Source: Rhizobium sp. JAB6
Lineage (GTDB): Bacteria > Pseudomonadota > Alphaproteobacteria > Rhizobiales > Rhizobiaceae
Length of the DNA stretch: 64,000 nt
Direction of reading: 5' to 3'
Assembly (NCBI RefSeq): GCF_003024605.1
Contig: NZ_PYJQ01000010.1
Coordinates: forward strand, 248,001 to 312,000
The notes under the pieces were generated by a model, which did not search any database, was not told where the DNA came from, and worked only from the letters and a program-made list of their open reading frames with translations. Both the position numbers and the translations under genes were made by a program. Below are positions 7,463-17,929 of the stretch, piece by piece. Position 1 is the first letter of the stretch; each line of letters starts with the position of its first letter.

Positions 7463-8839
7463 TTAGCTGAGCGGCAATCTCAAATCGACTTGAAGACCGC
7501 TACCCAGACGAGATGTGGAAAGATCGACGGTTGCTGAAAGGCGGTCTGCGGTGTCTGCGACGATCGCAAGGCCAAGGCCAGCCCCTTCGGTGTGAAGCGT
7601 ATGGAGGCGGTAGAAGCGCTGGAACACCGCCTCCCTTTCGTGCGGCGGAATGCCGGGGCCGCTGTCGTTGATCGAAATGCAACCGAAGCCATCCTCCGAG
7701 GCGATGGAAACTTTGATTTCCCCGCCGGCGGGCGTGTATTTGATCGCATTGTCGAGCAGGTTGGTGACGAGCATGCGCAGCAGGGCCTCGTCGGTTCGGA
7801 TCTGGATCGCTTCGTCCCCTTCCAGCACGACGTCGAGCTTGCGGCTGGTGATGATGTTGCCGAATTCAGCAATGAGCGACGCCATCCAGTGATAAAGCTC
7901 GATCGAGGTGAGATTAAGAGGGTGATGACTGACCCTGGCGAGCCGCAGCAGCTGTTCGATAAGATGGATGGTGCGGTTGTTGCTGGCCACCAGATCGGAA
8001 ATGATCGCCTGGCGCTCCTGATCGCTGTCGCTGTTCTCGAGCATTCGCAACAGCAGCTTCACGCTCGCCTGCGGCGTGCGCAGCTGATGCGCGGCAAGAT
8101 CGGAAAAGCGTCGCTCCAGCGTCAGCGATTGCCCGAGCTTTTCAAGCAGCTGATTGATCGACCGGCCAAGCGGCAGCAGATCGCGCGGCAGCTCTTCGAC
8201 CGGGATAGCCGAGAGATCGTCGGGCGATCTGGTCCGGATTTGCCGCACCAGCCCGTGAATCGTGCGCAGGCCGCTATTGATGCCGAGCCAGATGAGAAAG
8301 CCGATGACCGGCACCAGCATCAGCAGCGGAAAGAACAGATTGAGCAAGATATTGGAAACGAGCGTTTCGCGCAGCGCGATCTTTTCGCCGAGCTCGATCA
8401 CGATGGTCGTGTTCGGGATCGGCAGCGAATAGACGCGCCACTCATCGCCGCCATAGGTCAGCGTGGTAAAACCCACCTTCTGCTGCGGAACGTCAGAGAG
8501 AAAGGCCGTGCTGCTGTAGAAGCGGATCTTGCCGTCGACCCAGGCGCGGAACATATGCGCATCGGCATAGTCATCAGCGTCTTCGTTGAAGGCCAGCTGA
8601 TTGTCCATGTTGAAATCGATGTCGTCGATCTGCTTGGCGCCATGGTCCGGATTCTTCTCCAGCGGCCGACGCAGCAGGCTCCAGATCACATTGGCATCAT
8701 CGATGAGCTGGGCATCGTAGATATTATTGATTTCCCGCGTCGCGCTGTTGAAGGCGAAGGCGGCGATCACGACGATCGTCACCACGACAACCGGCGCGAT
8801 GCGCAGAAACAGCTTGCGGGTGAGCGTGGAATTGTTCAT
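7463..8839 (-). CDS. Two-component sensor histidine kinase
   Basis: This is a 458-residue membrane sensor kinase. A transmembrane helix lies at about 13-31, a periplasmic sensor domain at about 32-160 and a second helix at about 164-186. The DHp helix has the phosphoacceptor His251 in LAAHQLRTPQ. The ATPase domain has the N box LVTNLLDNAIKYTP, the G1 box NDSGPGIP and the G2 box GAGLGLAIV. The gene overlaps the response regulator gene by four bases (ATGA), so the two are co-translated. It points straight at the lipid-type operon at 1-7359, which makes that operon a candidate target. The signal is unknown. Confidence 0.9.
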   Translation of the reverse strand: MNNSTLTRKLFLRIAPVVVVTIVVIAAFAFNSATREINNIYDAQLIDDANVIWSLLRRPLEKNPDHGAKQIDDIDFNMDNQLAFNEDADDYADAHMFRAWVDGKIRFYSSTAFLSDVPQQKVGFTTLTYGGDEWRVYSLPIPNTTIVIELGEKIALRETLVSNILLNLFFPLLMLVPVIGFLIWLGINSGLRTIHGLVRQIRTRSPDDLSAIPVEELPRDLLPLGRSINQLLEKLGQSLTLERRFSDLAAHQLRTPQASVKLLLRMLENSDSDQERQAIISDLVASNNRTIHLIEQLLRLARVSHHPLNLTSIELYHWMASLIAEFGNIITSRKLDVVLEGDEAIQIRTDEALLRMLVTNLLDNAIKYTPAGGEIKVSIASEDGFGCISINDSGPGIPPHEREAVFQRFYRLHTLHTEGAGLGLAIVADTADRLSATVDLSTSRLGSGLQVDLRLPLS

Positions 8840-9492
8840 CGCTCGATCATATAGCCGACGCCGCGGATCGACTTGATGAAATCGGTGCCGAGCTTCTTGC
8901 GCAGATTGTAGATCGTCACTTCGATCGTATTGCTCTCGACGGTGTTTTCCGCGTCATAAAGCGCATATTCGATATCGTTCTTCGTCACGTATCGGCCGCT
9001 GCGCTCCATGAGCAGCTTCAGGAGATGGAACTCCTTCGCCGTCGTATGGACCTGCACATTGCCCTTGCGAGCCACCATGGCGGAGGGATCGACCTCGACG
9101 TCACCGCAGCGGATGACGCTTTCGGTGCGTCCGTCGCGCCGGCGGATGAGCGCCCGCAGCCGCGCCAGCAGCTCGTCGAGATCGAACGGCTTGACGAGAT
9201 AGTCGTCCGCACCCTCATCCAGGCCCTCGACCTTCTGGCGCACGGAATCCATCGCCGTCAGCAGCAGCACAGGCACGGAATTTCCCCGCTGCCGGATGCG
9301 CCGCAGCACCTCCATGCCGCTCAGCTGCGGCAGATTGATATCGAGCACGATCGCCGCGAAATGCGAATGCTCCGCCGCTTCGAGGCCGGATTCGCCGTCG
9401 CGCATCCAGTCGACGCCATAGGCGTGCTTTTCCAGCGCCTTCTTCAGCGATGAGCCGAGGATATTGTCGTCTTCAACAAGCAGAACGCGCAC
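8836..9492 (-). CDS. OmpR-family response regulator
   Basis: This 218-residue regulator has a receiver domain with the phosphorylated Asp51 in VLDINLP and the conserved lysine in DDYLVKPF. A winged-helix DNA-binding domain follows, ending NLRKKLGTDFIKSIRGVGY. The GTG at 9492 is chosen because GTGAGG stands six bases before it and the resulting length is normal for the family. A longer form starting near 9552 would add about 20 residues of no known use. It forms an operon with the kinase gene that follows. Targets are not known. The downstream nine-gene unit is the nearest candidate. Confidence 0.9.
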   Translation of the reverse strand: MRVLLVEDDNILGSSLKKALEKHAYGVDWMRDGESGLEAAEHSHFAAIVLDINLPQLSGMEVLRRIRQRGNSVPVLLLTAMDSVRQKVEGLDEGADDYLVKPFDLDELLARLRALIRRRDGRTESVIRCGDVEVDPSAMVARKGNVQVHTTAKEFHLLKLLMERSGRYVTKNDIEYALYDAENTVESNTIEVTIYNLRKKLGTDFIKSIRGVGYMIER

Positions 9493-9654
9493 GACCGGCC
9501 TCACTAAACGGTGTATTCCATTGCGGATATGAACCGCACTTGGAGCGGCCATGTGGCAAAGCTATGACGGATATTTTCCGTGTGGCAAGAGCTTCAGGAA
9601 GAGACGGCATTGCCGCTGGCGGCTCGGAGGCACGGTTTTGTGCCGAATATGGTC

Positions 9655-10512
9655 TTATTGCTGAGTCGCCATCAGGCATTCTGCAAGACAGATTGCGGCT
9701 GGCATACTCTCCTGCGGCTGCAATATCCCTATCTCGCGATAAAATGCAGGTCCGGATAGGGGCACCATGCGGATCGGCGCCACCGGAGGAGGACTGCCGT
9801 CGACAACAGGCAGAAGTGCCACCCCGAGCCCCTGTCCGACCAGCGCGACGATCCCTGCTATATCGTCGATCTCCACCGATTCCCGCGGAACGATCGAATG
9901 CGACCGCAAGAAGCGGTCAACCTGCCGCCCTCCGAACGAGCTGCGATCATAGCGGATGAAGGGCTGCTCGCGCAGCAGCGTTCGCCAGTCGTCGCCCTGG
10001 AGCCGCTCGGGAACCGCAAGCACATAGGGCTCGCGCACCAGGGGTCGCCAGATGAGATTTTTGGGCAAGCCGAAAGGAGGTTCGATCAGCACGGCGAGAT
10101 CGAGTTCGCCGGCATCGAGCAGGTCGAGCAGATGCAGCGACACCCCTGGGACGATGCGGAGGTGATGGTTTGCAAATCGCTGCCGAAAAGGACCGAGTGC
10201 GCGGGCAAGCAGCGCCGATTGAACGGAAGCGATTGCGCCGACGCGCAGCTCGCCGCCCGAGGTCTCGTCGACGGGATCGGCAATGTGCTCGAACATCGCG
10301 ATAATGCTCTTGGCGCGCTCGAGCGTTCTAAGCCCGGCGGCATTCAGCGTTGCGGAGCGGCCCGTCCGCTCGAACAGTTTGACGCCGAGCCTTTCCTCGA
10401 GCCGTTTCATCTGCCCGCTGACAGCGGCCTGCGTCAGGCCAATGCGATCTCCCGCCGCAGCAAACGTTCCGAAGCGGGCGATAGCCACAAGGGTTTGAAG
10501 TTCCGCAATCAT
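9655..10512 (-). CDS. LysR-family transcriptional regulator
   Basis: This 285-residue LysR regulator has an N-terminal winged helix-turn-helix (residues about 1-60, including [20 protein letters not shown]) and a periplasmic-binding-like effector domain from about 90 to the end. It is divergent from the VOC-family gene at 10616, with 103 bases between them. This is the usual LysR arrangement for control of both genes. A perfect inverted repeat lies in the gap at 10552-10572. The effector is unknown. The helix-turn-helix and overall length leave little doubt on family. Confidence 0.92.
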   Translation of the reverse strand: MIAELQTLVAIARFGTFAAAGDRIGLTQAAVSGQMKRLEERLGVKLFERTGRSATLNAAGLRTLERAKSIIAMFEHIADPVDETSGGELRVGAIASVQSALLARALGPFRQRFANHHLRIVPGVSLHLLDLLDAGELDLAVLIEPPFGLPKNLIWRPLVREPYVLAVPERLQGDDWRTLLREQPFIRYDRSSFGGRQVDRFLRSHSIVPRESVEIDDIAGIVALVGQGLGVALLPVVDGSPPPVAPIRMVPLSGPAFYREIGILQPQESMPAAICLAECLMATQQ

Positions 10513-10551
10513 GATTCATAATTTTTCCTGTATCTCAACATCACGATATAC

Positions 10552-10572
10552 CATTTTTCATAGAGAAAAATG
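10552..10572. promoter_or_regulatory. Inverted repeat, candidate LysR operator
   Basis: CATTTTTC and GAAAAATG form perfect 8-base arms around the spacer ATAGA. The repeat sits between the divergent LysR and VOC genes, about 40 bases before the VOC start. Binding by the LysR protein is an inference from position and symmetry. Confidence 0.5.
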
Positions 10573-10615
10573 TATCTTATTAATGGCTGCATCACTCGCT
10601 TCTCCGGAGACCATC

Positions 10616-11044
10616 ATGAGCGCAGCACCGCTTCATCCCTTCCACCTCGCATTTCCCGTCAACGATCTCGCTGCGGCGAGGAGCTTCTATGGCGGCCTTC
10701 TCGGTTGCCCCGAAGGCCGCAGTTCGCCTGATTGGATCGATTTCAACTTTTACGGCCACCAGATCGTTGCCCATCTGGCGCCGGGTGAAACGACCGACGT
10801 GGCAGCAAACGCTGTCGATGGCCACGGCGTCCCGGTACGCCATTTCGGCGTCGTTCTGTCGATGGAGGAATGGGAGGCAGCCGCCGAGAAGTTGGCGAAA
10901 GCCGACATAGAATTCGTCATCAAGCCCTATATCCGCTTCCGCGGCGAGCCGGGTGAACAGGCGACCATGTTCTTCAAGGACCCGAGCGGCAATGCCATCG
11001 AGATGAAGGCTTTCGCCGACATCAACAGCCTCTTCGCCAAATAG
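10616..11044 (+). CDS. VOC-family (glyoxalase/dioxygenase-fold) protein
   Basis: This 142-residue protein has the vicinal-oxygen-chelate fold. Two beta-alpha-beta modules are visible: [20 protein letters not shown] at the N-terminus, and [20 protein letters not shown] leading to the C-terminal metal-site strand [14 protein letters not shown]. The family includes glyoxalases, extradiol dioxygenases and fosfomycin-resistance enzymes. The pattern with [10 protein letters not shown] is close to uncharacterised glyoxalase-like proteins. The ATG at 10616 follows a GGAG site, and upstream in-frame codons look like promoter sequence. Control by the divergent LysR gene is likely. The substrate is not known. 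Confidence 0.85.
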   Translation: MSAAPLHPFHLAFPVNDLAAARSFYGGLLGCPEGRSSPDWIDFNFYGHQIVAHLAPGETTDVAANAVDGHGVPVRHFGVVLSMEEWEAAAEKLAKADIEFVIKPYIRFRGEPGEQATMFFKDPSGNAIEMKAFADINSLFAK

Positions 11045-11120
11045 GGATCAGACCGGCGACAGGAGCAGCCGCCACGGTGGAAACCGGCCGGTCGGGAATG
11101 CTCGTGTCGCCGGTAAACCT

Positions 11121-12572
11121 CTAGGCTGGCGTAAGGCCGGTCGCAACGGGGTCCCTATGCTTCATCCGCAGCTTTTGCATGGATGCTTCCAGCACGTCGA
11201 AGATCCGGGGCTCGGCCGATTGCGCGACGTTGAACCGCATGAAGCGGCCGGCCGTTTCCGACAGGCTGAAAACATTGCCCGGGGCGAGGATGACACCTTC
11301 CGCGAGGCAAGCACGGGCAAGGTCGGCGGCATCAAGCCCTTCCGGCAGCCTGCACCAAAGGAACATGCCCGCATGCGGCTTGAGCCATGGGGTGATACCG
11401 ATCGCTTCCAGCCGGGCCGAAACCTCATCCATCGCCTTTGCAAGCCGGACACGCAGCGCCTCGACATGCTTGCGATAACTTCCATCCTTCAGCGCGAGAT
11501 AGACGAGCTCGGCCGACACTTGCCCGCAGCTGAAGCTGCTGGCGACCTTGAGATCGACGAGATCGTCGATCCAGGCCGGCTTCGCGGCGACGAACCCGCA
11601 GCGGATGGAGGCCGACAACGTTTTCGAGGAACTGCCGATATGAATCACCCGCTCCAGCCCGTCATAGGCGGCCAGGCGCGGCGCCGGCACCTGCTCGAAA
11701 TCGGCGAAGATATCGTCCTCGATGATGACGAGCCCGGCAGCATCCGCCAGCTTCAGCAGCCGATGCGCCGTGACGGGCGAGAGCGTTGCACCCGTCGGGT
11801 TGTGAATGGCGGAGTTGGTGATGTAGAGCCGCGGCTTGTGCCGTTCGAGCGCTTGGCCGAACAGTTCGACATCCGGTCCCGTCGGCGTGAAAGGCACGGA
11901 AACGACTTTGGCGCGATGCGCCCGCAGCAGCGCATGGAAATTGAAGTAGCAGGGATCGTCGACCACGACGGTATCGCCGGGTTTGAGTAGGAAGCGGCAG
12001 AGAAGATCGATCGCCTGCGTGCCCGATTCCGTCAGCATGATCTGATCCGGCGGCACATTGATGCCGTGTTCGCCCAGGCGCCGGGCCAGCAGCTGCCGCA
12101 ATGGCTGCAGGCCGAGCGGCGTCCCGTAATTCGCAAGCACTCCGATATCGCCGCGCGCCAGCGTCCGCATCGCTTTGCGCAGGGCCGTCTGAGGCAACCA
12201 TGAAGGCGGCAGCCAGCCGCAGCCCGGCTTCAGCGTATCGTCGCCGACTTCGAGCGACTGCCGCGAGATCCACAGCGGATCGACATTGCGGCCCGATCTC
12301 GCCCCCGTTTCGGAGAGCGAGAGCGGCGGCAGCGGCCCGCAGACATAAAAGCCGGACCCGGGCCGTGAGCGGATCACGCCCTCGGCCGCGAGCCGTTCAT
12401 AGGCTTCGACAACGGTGGAAACGGAAACCCGCATCGTCTTGGCAAAGCTGCGCACGGACGGAAGCCGCGCGCCGGGCGCGAGGCTGCGCGCAGCGATGCG
12501 CTCCGATATCGTCGCCATCACGCCTTCGATCCGGGTTATGCCAGCAGTGCCGGTCATCGAAAGATTGTCCAT
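11121..12572 (-). CDS. MocR-type GntR/aminotransferase-like regulator
   Basis: This 483-residue regulator has an N-terminal GntR winged helix (about 15-78, with VSVSTVVEAYERLAAEGVI) joined to a class I aminotransferase-like domain. The PLP lysine is Lys317 in IGSSSKTLS and the substrate-side motif NPTG is at 258-261. MocR proteins such as GabR and PdxR use PLP with an amino compound as the signal. The ATG at 12572 is chosen because it begins just ahead of the GntR domain. It is divergent from a DMT transporter gene 106 bases away, so regulation of that exporter by an amino acid or vitamin B6 vitamer is likely. The hexamer GTACTG occurs at 12575 and again at 12611 and might be part of the binding site. 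Confidence 0.9.
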   Translation of the reverse strand: MDNLSMTGTAGITRIEGVMATISERIAARSLAPGARLPSVRSFAKTMRVSVSTVVEAYERLAAEGVIRSRPGSGFYVCGPLPPLSLSETGARSGRNVDPLWISRQSLEVGDDTLKPGCGWLPPSWLPQTALRKAMRTLARGDIGVLANYGTPLGLQPLRQLLARRLGEHGINVPPDQIMLTESGTQAIDLLCRFLLKPGDTVVVDDPCYFNFHALLRAHRAKVVSVPFTPTGPDVELFGQALERHKPRLYITNSAIHNPTGATLSPVTAHRLLKLADAAGLVIIEDDIFADFEQVPAPRLAAYDGLERVIHIGSSSKTLSASIRCGFVAAKPAWIDDLVDLKVASSFSCGQVSAELVYLALKDGSYRKHVEALRVRLAKAMDEVSARLEAIGITPWLKPHAGMFLWCRLPEGLDAADLARACLAEGVILAPGNVFSLSETAGRFMRFNVAQSAEPRIFDVLEASMQKLRMKHRDPVATGLTPA

Positions 12573-12678
12573 CCGTACTGCGCCTTTAACCATAACAGTT
12601 CGTATGAATTGTACTGTACCGTCTCTGGCTCGACCAGGCAAATGCGCCGATACCGCGAGCCAGTAAGGAGCACACGCA

Positions 12679-13542
12679 ATGGACAAGACGACGACAGGAT
12701 GGATCTACGGTTTGACGGGTGTGGTCATCTTCAGCGGCTCGCTGCCGGCCACGCGCGTGGCCGTGATGGATTTCGACCCGCTGTTCCTGACCGTTGCCCG
12801 AGCCGTAATTGCCGGCCTTCTGGGACTTGGTCTGCTGCTCGCCTTTCGTGAGAAGCGCCCTACCCGCGGTGATATCGCCTCGCTGACGATCGTCGCCCTC
12901 GGTTGTGTCGTCGGCTTTCCGCTCTTGACGGCACTGGCGCTGAAGCACGTCACCTCAGCCCATTCGATCGTCTTCATCGGATTGCTGCCGCTGGCGACCG
13001 CCATATTTGGCGTGGTGCGCGGCGGCGAACGGCCGCGCCCGGCCTTCTGGATATTCTCCATCCTCGGCAGCGCGCTCGTCTGCAGCTATGCGCTGGCGCA
13101 GGGTGTGTCAGCCTCGCCGGTCGGCGATCTCCTGATGCTTGCCGCCGTAGTCGTCTGTGGCCTCGGCTATGCCGAGGGTGCCGTGCTCGCGCGCCGGCTG
13201 GGCGGTTGGCAGGTCATCTGCTGGGCGCTGGTTCTGTCCCTGCCCGTCACCGTCGCGCTCTGTATCATGACAATGCCGGATAGCATGGCCGGAATCGGCG
13301 GGCCCGCCTGGCTCGGCCTCCTCTACGTCTCGCTTTTCAGCATGCTGATCGGCTTCATCTTCTGGTATCGCGGGCTCGCCCAGGGCGGTATCGCGGCCGT
13401 CGGCCAGCTGCAGTTCCTGCAGCCCTTCTTCGGCTTCGCGCTTGCCGCAGCCCTCCTCAAGGAAAGCGTCAGCTGGTCGATGCTGGTCGTAACCCTTGCC
13501 GTCGTCGCCTGCGTCGCCGGAGCCAGAAAGTTCGCGCACTGA
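12679..13542 (+). CDS. EamA/DMT-family transporter
   Basis: This 287-residue membrane protein has ten predicted helices in two EamA repeats. The first ends near SALVCSYALAQG and the second spans about 145-283. The signature region GQLQFLQPFFGFALAAALLK is near the end. Members of this family often export amino acids or related metabolites. The ATG follows an AAGGAG ribosome site. The divergent MocR regulator suggests that the transported compound is an amino compound, possibly an overflow metabolite. No closer assignment is possible. Confidence 0.88.
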   Translation: MDKTTTGWIYGLTGVVIFSGSLPATRVAVMDFDPLFLTVARAVIAGLLGLGLLLAFREKRPTRGDIASLTIVALGCVVGFPLLTALALKHVTSAHSIVFIGLLPLATAIFGVVRGGERPRPAFWIFSILGSALVCSYALAQGVSASPVGDLLMLAAVVVCGLGYAEGAVLARRLGGWQVICWALVLSLPVTVALCIMTMPDSMAGIGGPAWLGLLYVSLFSMLIGFIFWYRGLAQGGIAAVGQLQFLQPFFGFALAAALLKESVSWSMLVVTLAVVACVAGARKFAH

Positions 13543-13570
13543 AGGGCGGTATCACGAAAAAGCACGTCGC

Positions 13571-13616
13571 TTGACCCTTTAAACCGATCGGTCTATTTAA
13601 AGCCAATCGGTTTAAA
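13571..13616 (+). promoter_or_regulatory. Promoter with overlapping TetR-type operator
   Basis: A TTGACC box at 13571 and TATTTA at 13594 are 17 bases apart, which is ideal sigma-70 spacing. The perfect palindrome ACCGATCGGT (13583-13592) lies inside the spacer. A larger perfect inverted repeat, TTTAAACCGAT at 13578 and ATCGGTTTAAA at 13606, frames the -10 box. The second gene of the operon encodes a TetR regulator, so autorepression is very likely. Confidence 0.8.
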
Positions 13617-13626
13617 GGAGCGCATC

Positions 13627-14091
13627 ATGCCAACCCCACTCGTCCCGCCCTTCACCCGCGAAACCGCCATCGCCAAGGTCCGCATGGCCGAGGACGGATG
13701 GAACAGCCGCGACCCGGAGCGTGTCTCCAAGGTCTATACGGAGGACAGCCAATGGCGGAACCGCGCTGAATTTCCGCGCGGCCGCAAGGAAATCATCGAG
13801 TTCCTGACACGCAAATGGGCAAAAGAACTGGACTACCGGCTGATCAAGGAACTCTGGGCTTTCGAGGGCAACCGCATCGCCGTGCGCTTTGCCTATGAGT
13901 GGCATGACGACAGCGGCCATTGGTTCCGCTCCTACGGCAACGAGAATTGGGAATTCGACGCCGAGGGCCTGATGCAACGCCGTTTCGCCTCCATCAACGA
14001 CATGCCGATCAGGCAAGAGGACCGGAAATTCCATTGGCCGCTCGGCCGGCGGCCGGACGATCACCCCGGCCTCTCCGACCTCGGCCTGTGA
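13627..14091 (+). CDS. DUF1348 / NTF2-like protein
   Basis: This 154-residue protein belongs to the SnoaL/NTF2-like fold, DUF1348 group, recognised by [20 protein letters not shown] near the start, the internal [20 protein letters not shown] and the C-terminal [15 protein letters not shown]. The function of DUF1348 is not established; the fold usually binds or isomerises small hydrophobic molecules. The ATG follows an AAAGGAG site. The gene is the first of a two-gene operon with a TetR regulator one base downstream. Its promoter carries a palindromic operator, so its expression is probably induced by a small molecule. Confidence 0.85.
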   Translation: MPTPLVPPFTRETAIAKVRMAEDGWNSRDPERVSKVYTEDSQWRNRAEFPRGRKEIIEFLTRKWAKELDYRLIKELWAFEGNRIAVRFAYEWHDDSGHWFRSYGNENWEFDAEGLMQRRFASINDMPIRQEDRKFHWPLGRRPDDHPGLSDLGL

Positions 14092-14092
14092 G

Positions 14093-14656
14093 ATGGTGCG
14101 CATCCTCTTCGAAAAGGCCGATGCCATCGCCCTCGTTGCCGAAGTCTTTCGCGAGCTCGGCTACGAAGGTGCCTCGATGAGCGAGATCACCGCCCGCACG
14201 AAACTGTCCAAGGGCAGCCTTTATCATTTCTTTCCGGGCGGCAAGGAAGAGATGGCGGCCGAGATCATGGCCAATATCGACGCATGGTTCGTGACTGAAA
14301 TGTTCAAGCCGCTGGAAGAGGAGGAACCGCGCGCCGCGATTGCCCGCATGTGGGAGACGACGGACAGCTATTTCCGCTCCGGCCGCCGCGTCTGCCTGAT
14401 CGGCGCCTTTGCACTGGATGAAACGCGCGACCGCTTCTCCGCCGCCATCGGCGGCTATTTCCATCGCTGGATCGAATCCCTTTGCGGCGCTTTGCTCAGG
14501 GCCGGGGCGCCGGGCGCCGAGGCGAAGATGCTCGCCGAAGAGGCCGTCGGCGGCATCCAGGGCGCGTTGACGCTTGCCAGAGCCCTCGGAGACGAGGCAG
14601 TGTTTGGCAGAACCCTGGCGCGGCTGAAGCACCGGTTGGACGCAGCACTCGGCTAA
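14093..14656 (+). CDS. TetR-family transcriptional regulator
   Basis: This 187-residue TetR-family repressor has a helix-turn-helix at about 20-50, ending in the family hallmark KGSLYHFFPGGKEEM. The C-terminal ligand domain contains two cysteines, in VCLIGAF and LCGALL. It begins one base after the DUF1348 stop and is co-transcribed with it. The palindrome in the promoter at 13578-13616 is the expected binding site. The inducer is unknown. Confidence 0.9.
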   Translation: MVRILFEKADAIALVAEVFRELGYEGASMSEITARTKLSKGSLYHFFPGGKEEMAAEIMANIDAWFVTEMFKPLEEEEPRAAIARMWETTDSYFRSGRRVCLIGAFALDETRDRFSAAIGGYFHRWIESLCGALLRAGAPGAEAKMLAEEAVGGIQGALTLARALGDEAVFGRTLARLKHRLDAALG

Positions 14657-14933
14657 GGCCATCTTATCGACGTGAATCACTGAACTATCGATGCTCCGCC
14701 CTCGACGAATGGCTCATACCATCAGCTATTCCTCCACTTCTGCTGGCGATCCCACGAAAAATCGCCCGGGAGGGGCATAACCAGACCTCAGAGCTGGGGA
14801 TGACCGCCTCAACAACCCACTGATATTAAAGAATCCTCCACAAAAGTATGTCATCGTTAATCATGTTTGATTTGCAACTATCCAAGCTCCCATGTTCAGC
14901 AGGGAATGGGAGCATCGAGGAGATGGATAGAAG

Positions 14934-16259
14934 ATGCTGCAGCAGGTAAACGAAACCGACGACGCGCTGATCGATCAACTGCAACGGTCGGCCTTCGACT
15001 ATTTCATGCTCTATACCAACCCGGAAAACGGACTGGTGGCGGATACGTCGATCAAGACGAGCCATTGCAGCATTGCCGCCGTCGGCTTCGCCCTGTCGAG
15101 CTATCCGGTCGCCGTCGAGCGCGGCTGGATCACCCGAGCCGATGCGGCAAAGCGGGTGTTGGCCGCCCTTGATTTCTTCGCAGACAGCCAGCAGGGCACC
15201 GAACGCGGCGCCACCGGCCATCGCGGTTTCTATTATCACTTCCTGTACATGGAGACCGGCAAGCGCGCCTGGAATAGCGAGCTTTCGACGATCGATACCG
15301 GCCTGCTGCTGCTAGGCGTCCTGACCGCCGCCGCCTATTTCAATGGAAACAGCCAGGTCGAGCGCGATCTCCGCAAGCAGGCGAAATTTCTTTACGAGCG
15401 CTGCGACTGGCATTGGGCCTTGAACAAGGGCCAGACCATCAGCATGGGCTGGAAACCCGCGAGCGGCTTCCTGCGCTGGCGCTACCAGGGCTATGACGAG
15501 GCGATCTTCCTCTATGTGCTGGCGCTCGCCTCGCCCACGCATGCGATACCATCCTCCAGCTACGATGCCTTTGCCTCGACCTATACCTGGATGATGTTCA
15601 AGGATACGCCCTTTCTCTATGCCGGGCCGCTCTTCATCCACCTCTTCTCGCATGCCTGGATCGATTTCCGCGACATCCGTGACGAGCATGTCGCCGACAA
15701 GGATACGGACTACTTCCGCAATACGCAGACGGCAATTGCGGTGCAGCGCGACTACACGGATCGCAATCCCGGCCATTTCGTCGGCTATACGAAGGATGTT
15801 TGGGGGCTTTCCGCCTGTGACGGCCCGAACCCGACCGGCACAAAACATAGCCTGCGCTATGCCCCCAAGGTCTTCGGCTATGCCGCCCGCGGCGCGCCGC
15901 TCGGTCCCGACGACGGCACCATCGCCCCTTGGGGACCGCTGTCCTGCCTGCCGTTCGACCGCGAAGCGGCACTCAATGGCACGCGGGCACTGCTTTCAAC
16001 CTATCCCAACCTGCTGCTCGACGGCCGCTTCCCCGGCGGCTTCAATCCGAGCGTGAAAGGACCGGGGCCGGAAGGCTGGGTGGACGACCGCTCGGTGGCG
16101 ATCGACCAGGGGCTGCTGGTCATGATGATCGAAAACGCCCGCACCGGCATGATCTGGGATCTGATGCGGCAATCTCCGATCCTCCGCACCGGCCTGGAAC
16201 GCGCCGGCTTCACCGGCGGCTGGCTGGACGAGAAGAAGGCAAAGCCTGCGATCGCCTGA
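14934..16259 (+). CDS. Glycoamylase-like (GH144-type) beta-1,2-glucanase candidate
   Basis: This 441-residue protein has the glucoamylase-like domain found in GH144 endo-beta-1,2-glucanases and in the middle of cyclic beta-1,2-glucan synthase. Recognisable parts are AFDYFMLYTNPENGLVADTS near residue 20, GHRGFYYHFLYMETGKR near 96-112, GWKPASGFLRWRYQGYDEA near 172-190, and the late segment DGRFPGGFNP. Acidic residues such as Glu190 are plausible catalytic groups. No signal peptide is visible, so the enzyme may act in the cytoplasm, unlike secreted GH144 enzymes. Start ATG 14934 follows GAGGAG. It stands alone, with no sugar transporter or regulator adjacent. The substrate is an inference. Confidence 0.78.
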   Translation: MLQQVNETDDALIDQLQRSAFDYFMLYTNPENGLVADTSIKTSHCSIAAVGFALSSYPVAVERGWITRADAAKRVLAALDFFADSQQGTERGATGHRGFYYHFLYMETGKRAWNSELSTIDTGLLLLGVLTAAAYFNGNSQVERDLRKQAKFLYERCDWHWALNKGQTISMGWKPASGFLRWRYQGYDEAIFLYVLALASPTHAIPSSSYDAFASTYTWMMFKDTPFLYAGPLFIHLFSHAWIDFRDIRDEHVADKDTDYFRNTQTAIAVQRDYTDRNPGHFVGYTKDVWGLSACDGPNPTGTKHSLRYAPKVFGYAARGAPLGPDDGTIAPWGPLSCLPFDREAALNGTRALLSTYPNLLLDGRFPGGFNPSVKGPGPEGWVDDRSVAIDQGLLVMMIENARTGMIWDLMRQSPILRTGLERAGFTGGWLDEKKAKPAIA

Positions 16260-16353
16260 TTCATATCGCGACGGGCCGGCGCAAGAGAGTGGCAAAAAGA
16301 CACTCGTCCAACCATCATCTGCAGCGCCTCAAAGCTCCTTGCTCGTCCCGGCG

Positions 16354-17889
<1,536 letters not shown>

Positions 17890-17929
17890 CTTGTTTCCTC
17901 TTCCCTCAATGCTGGTTCCCGGAATTGCC

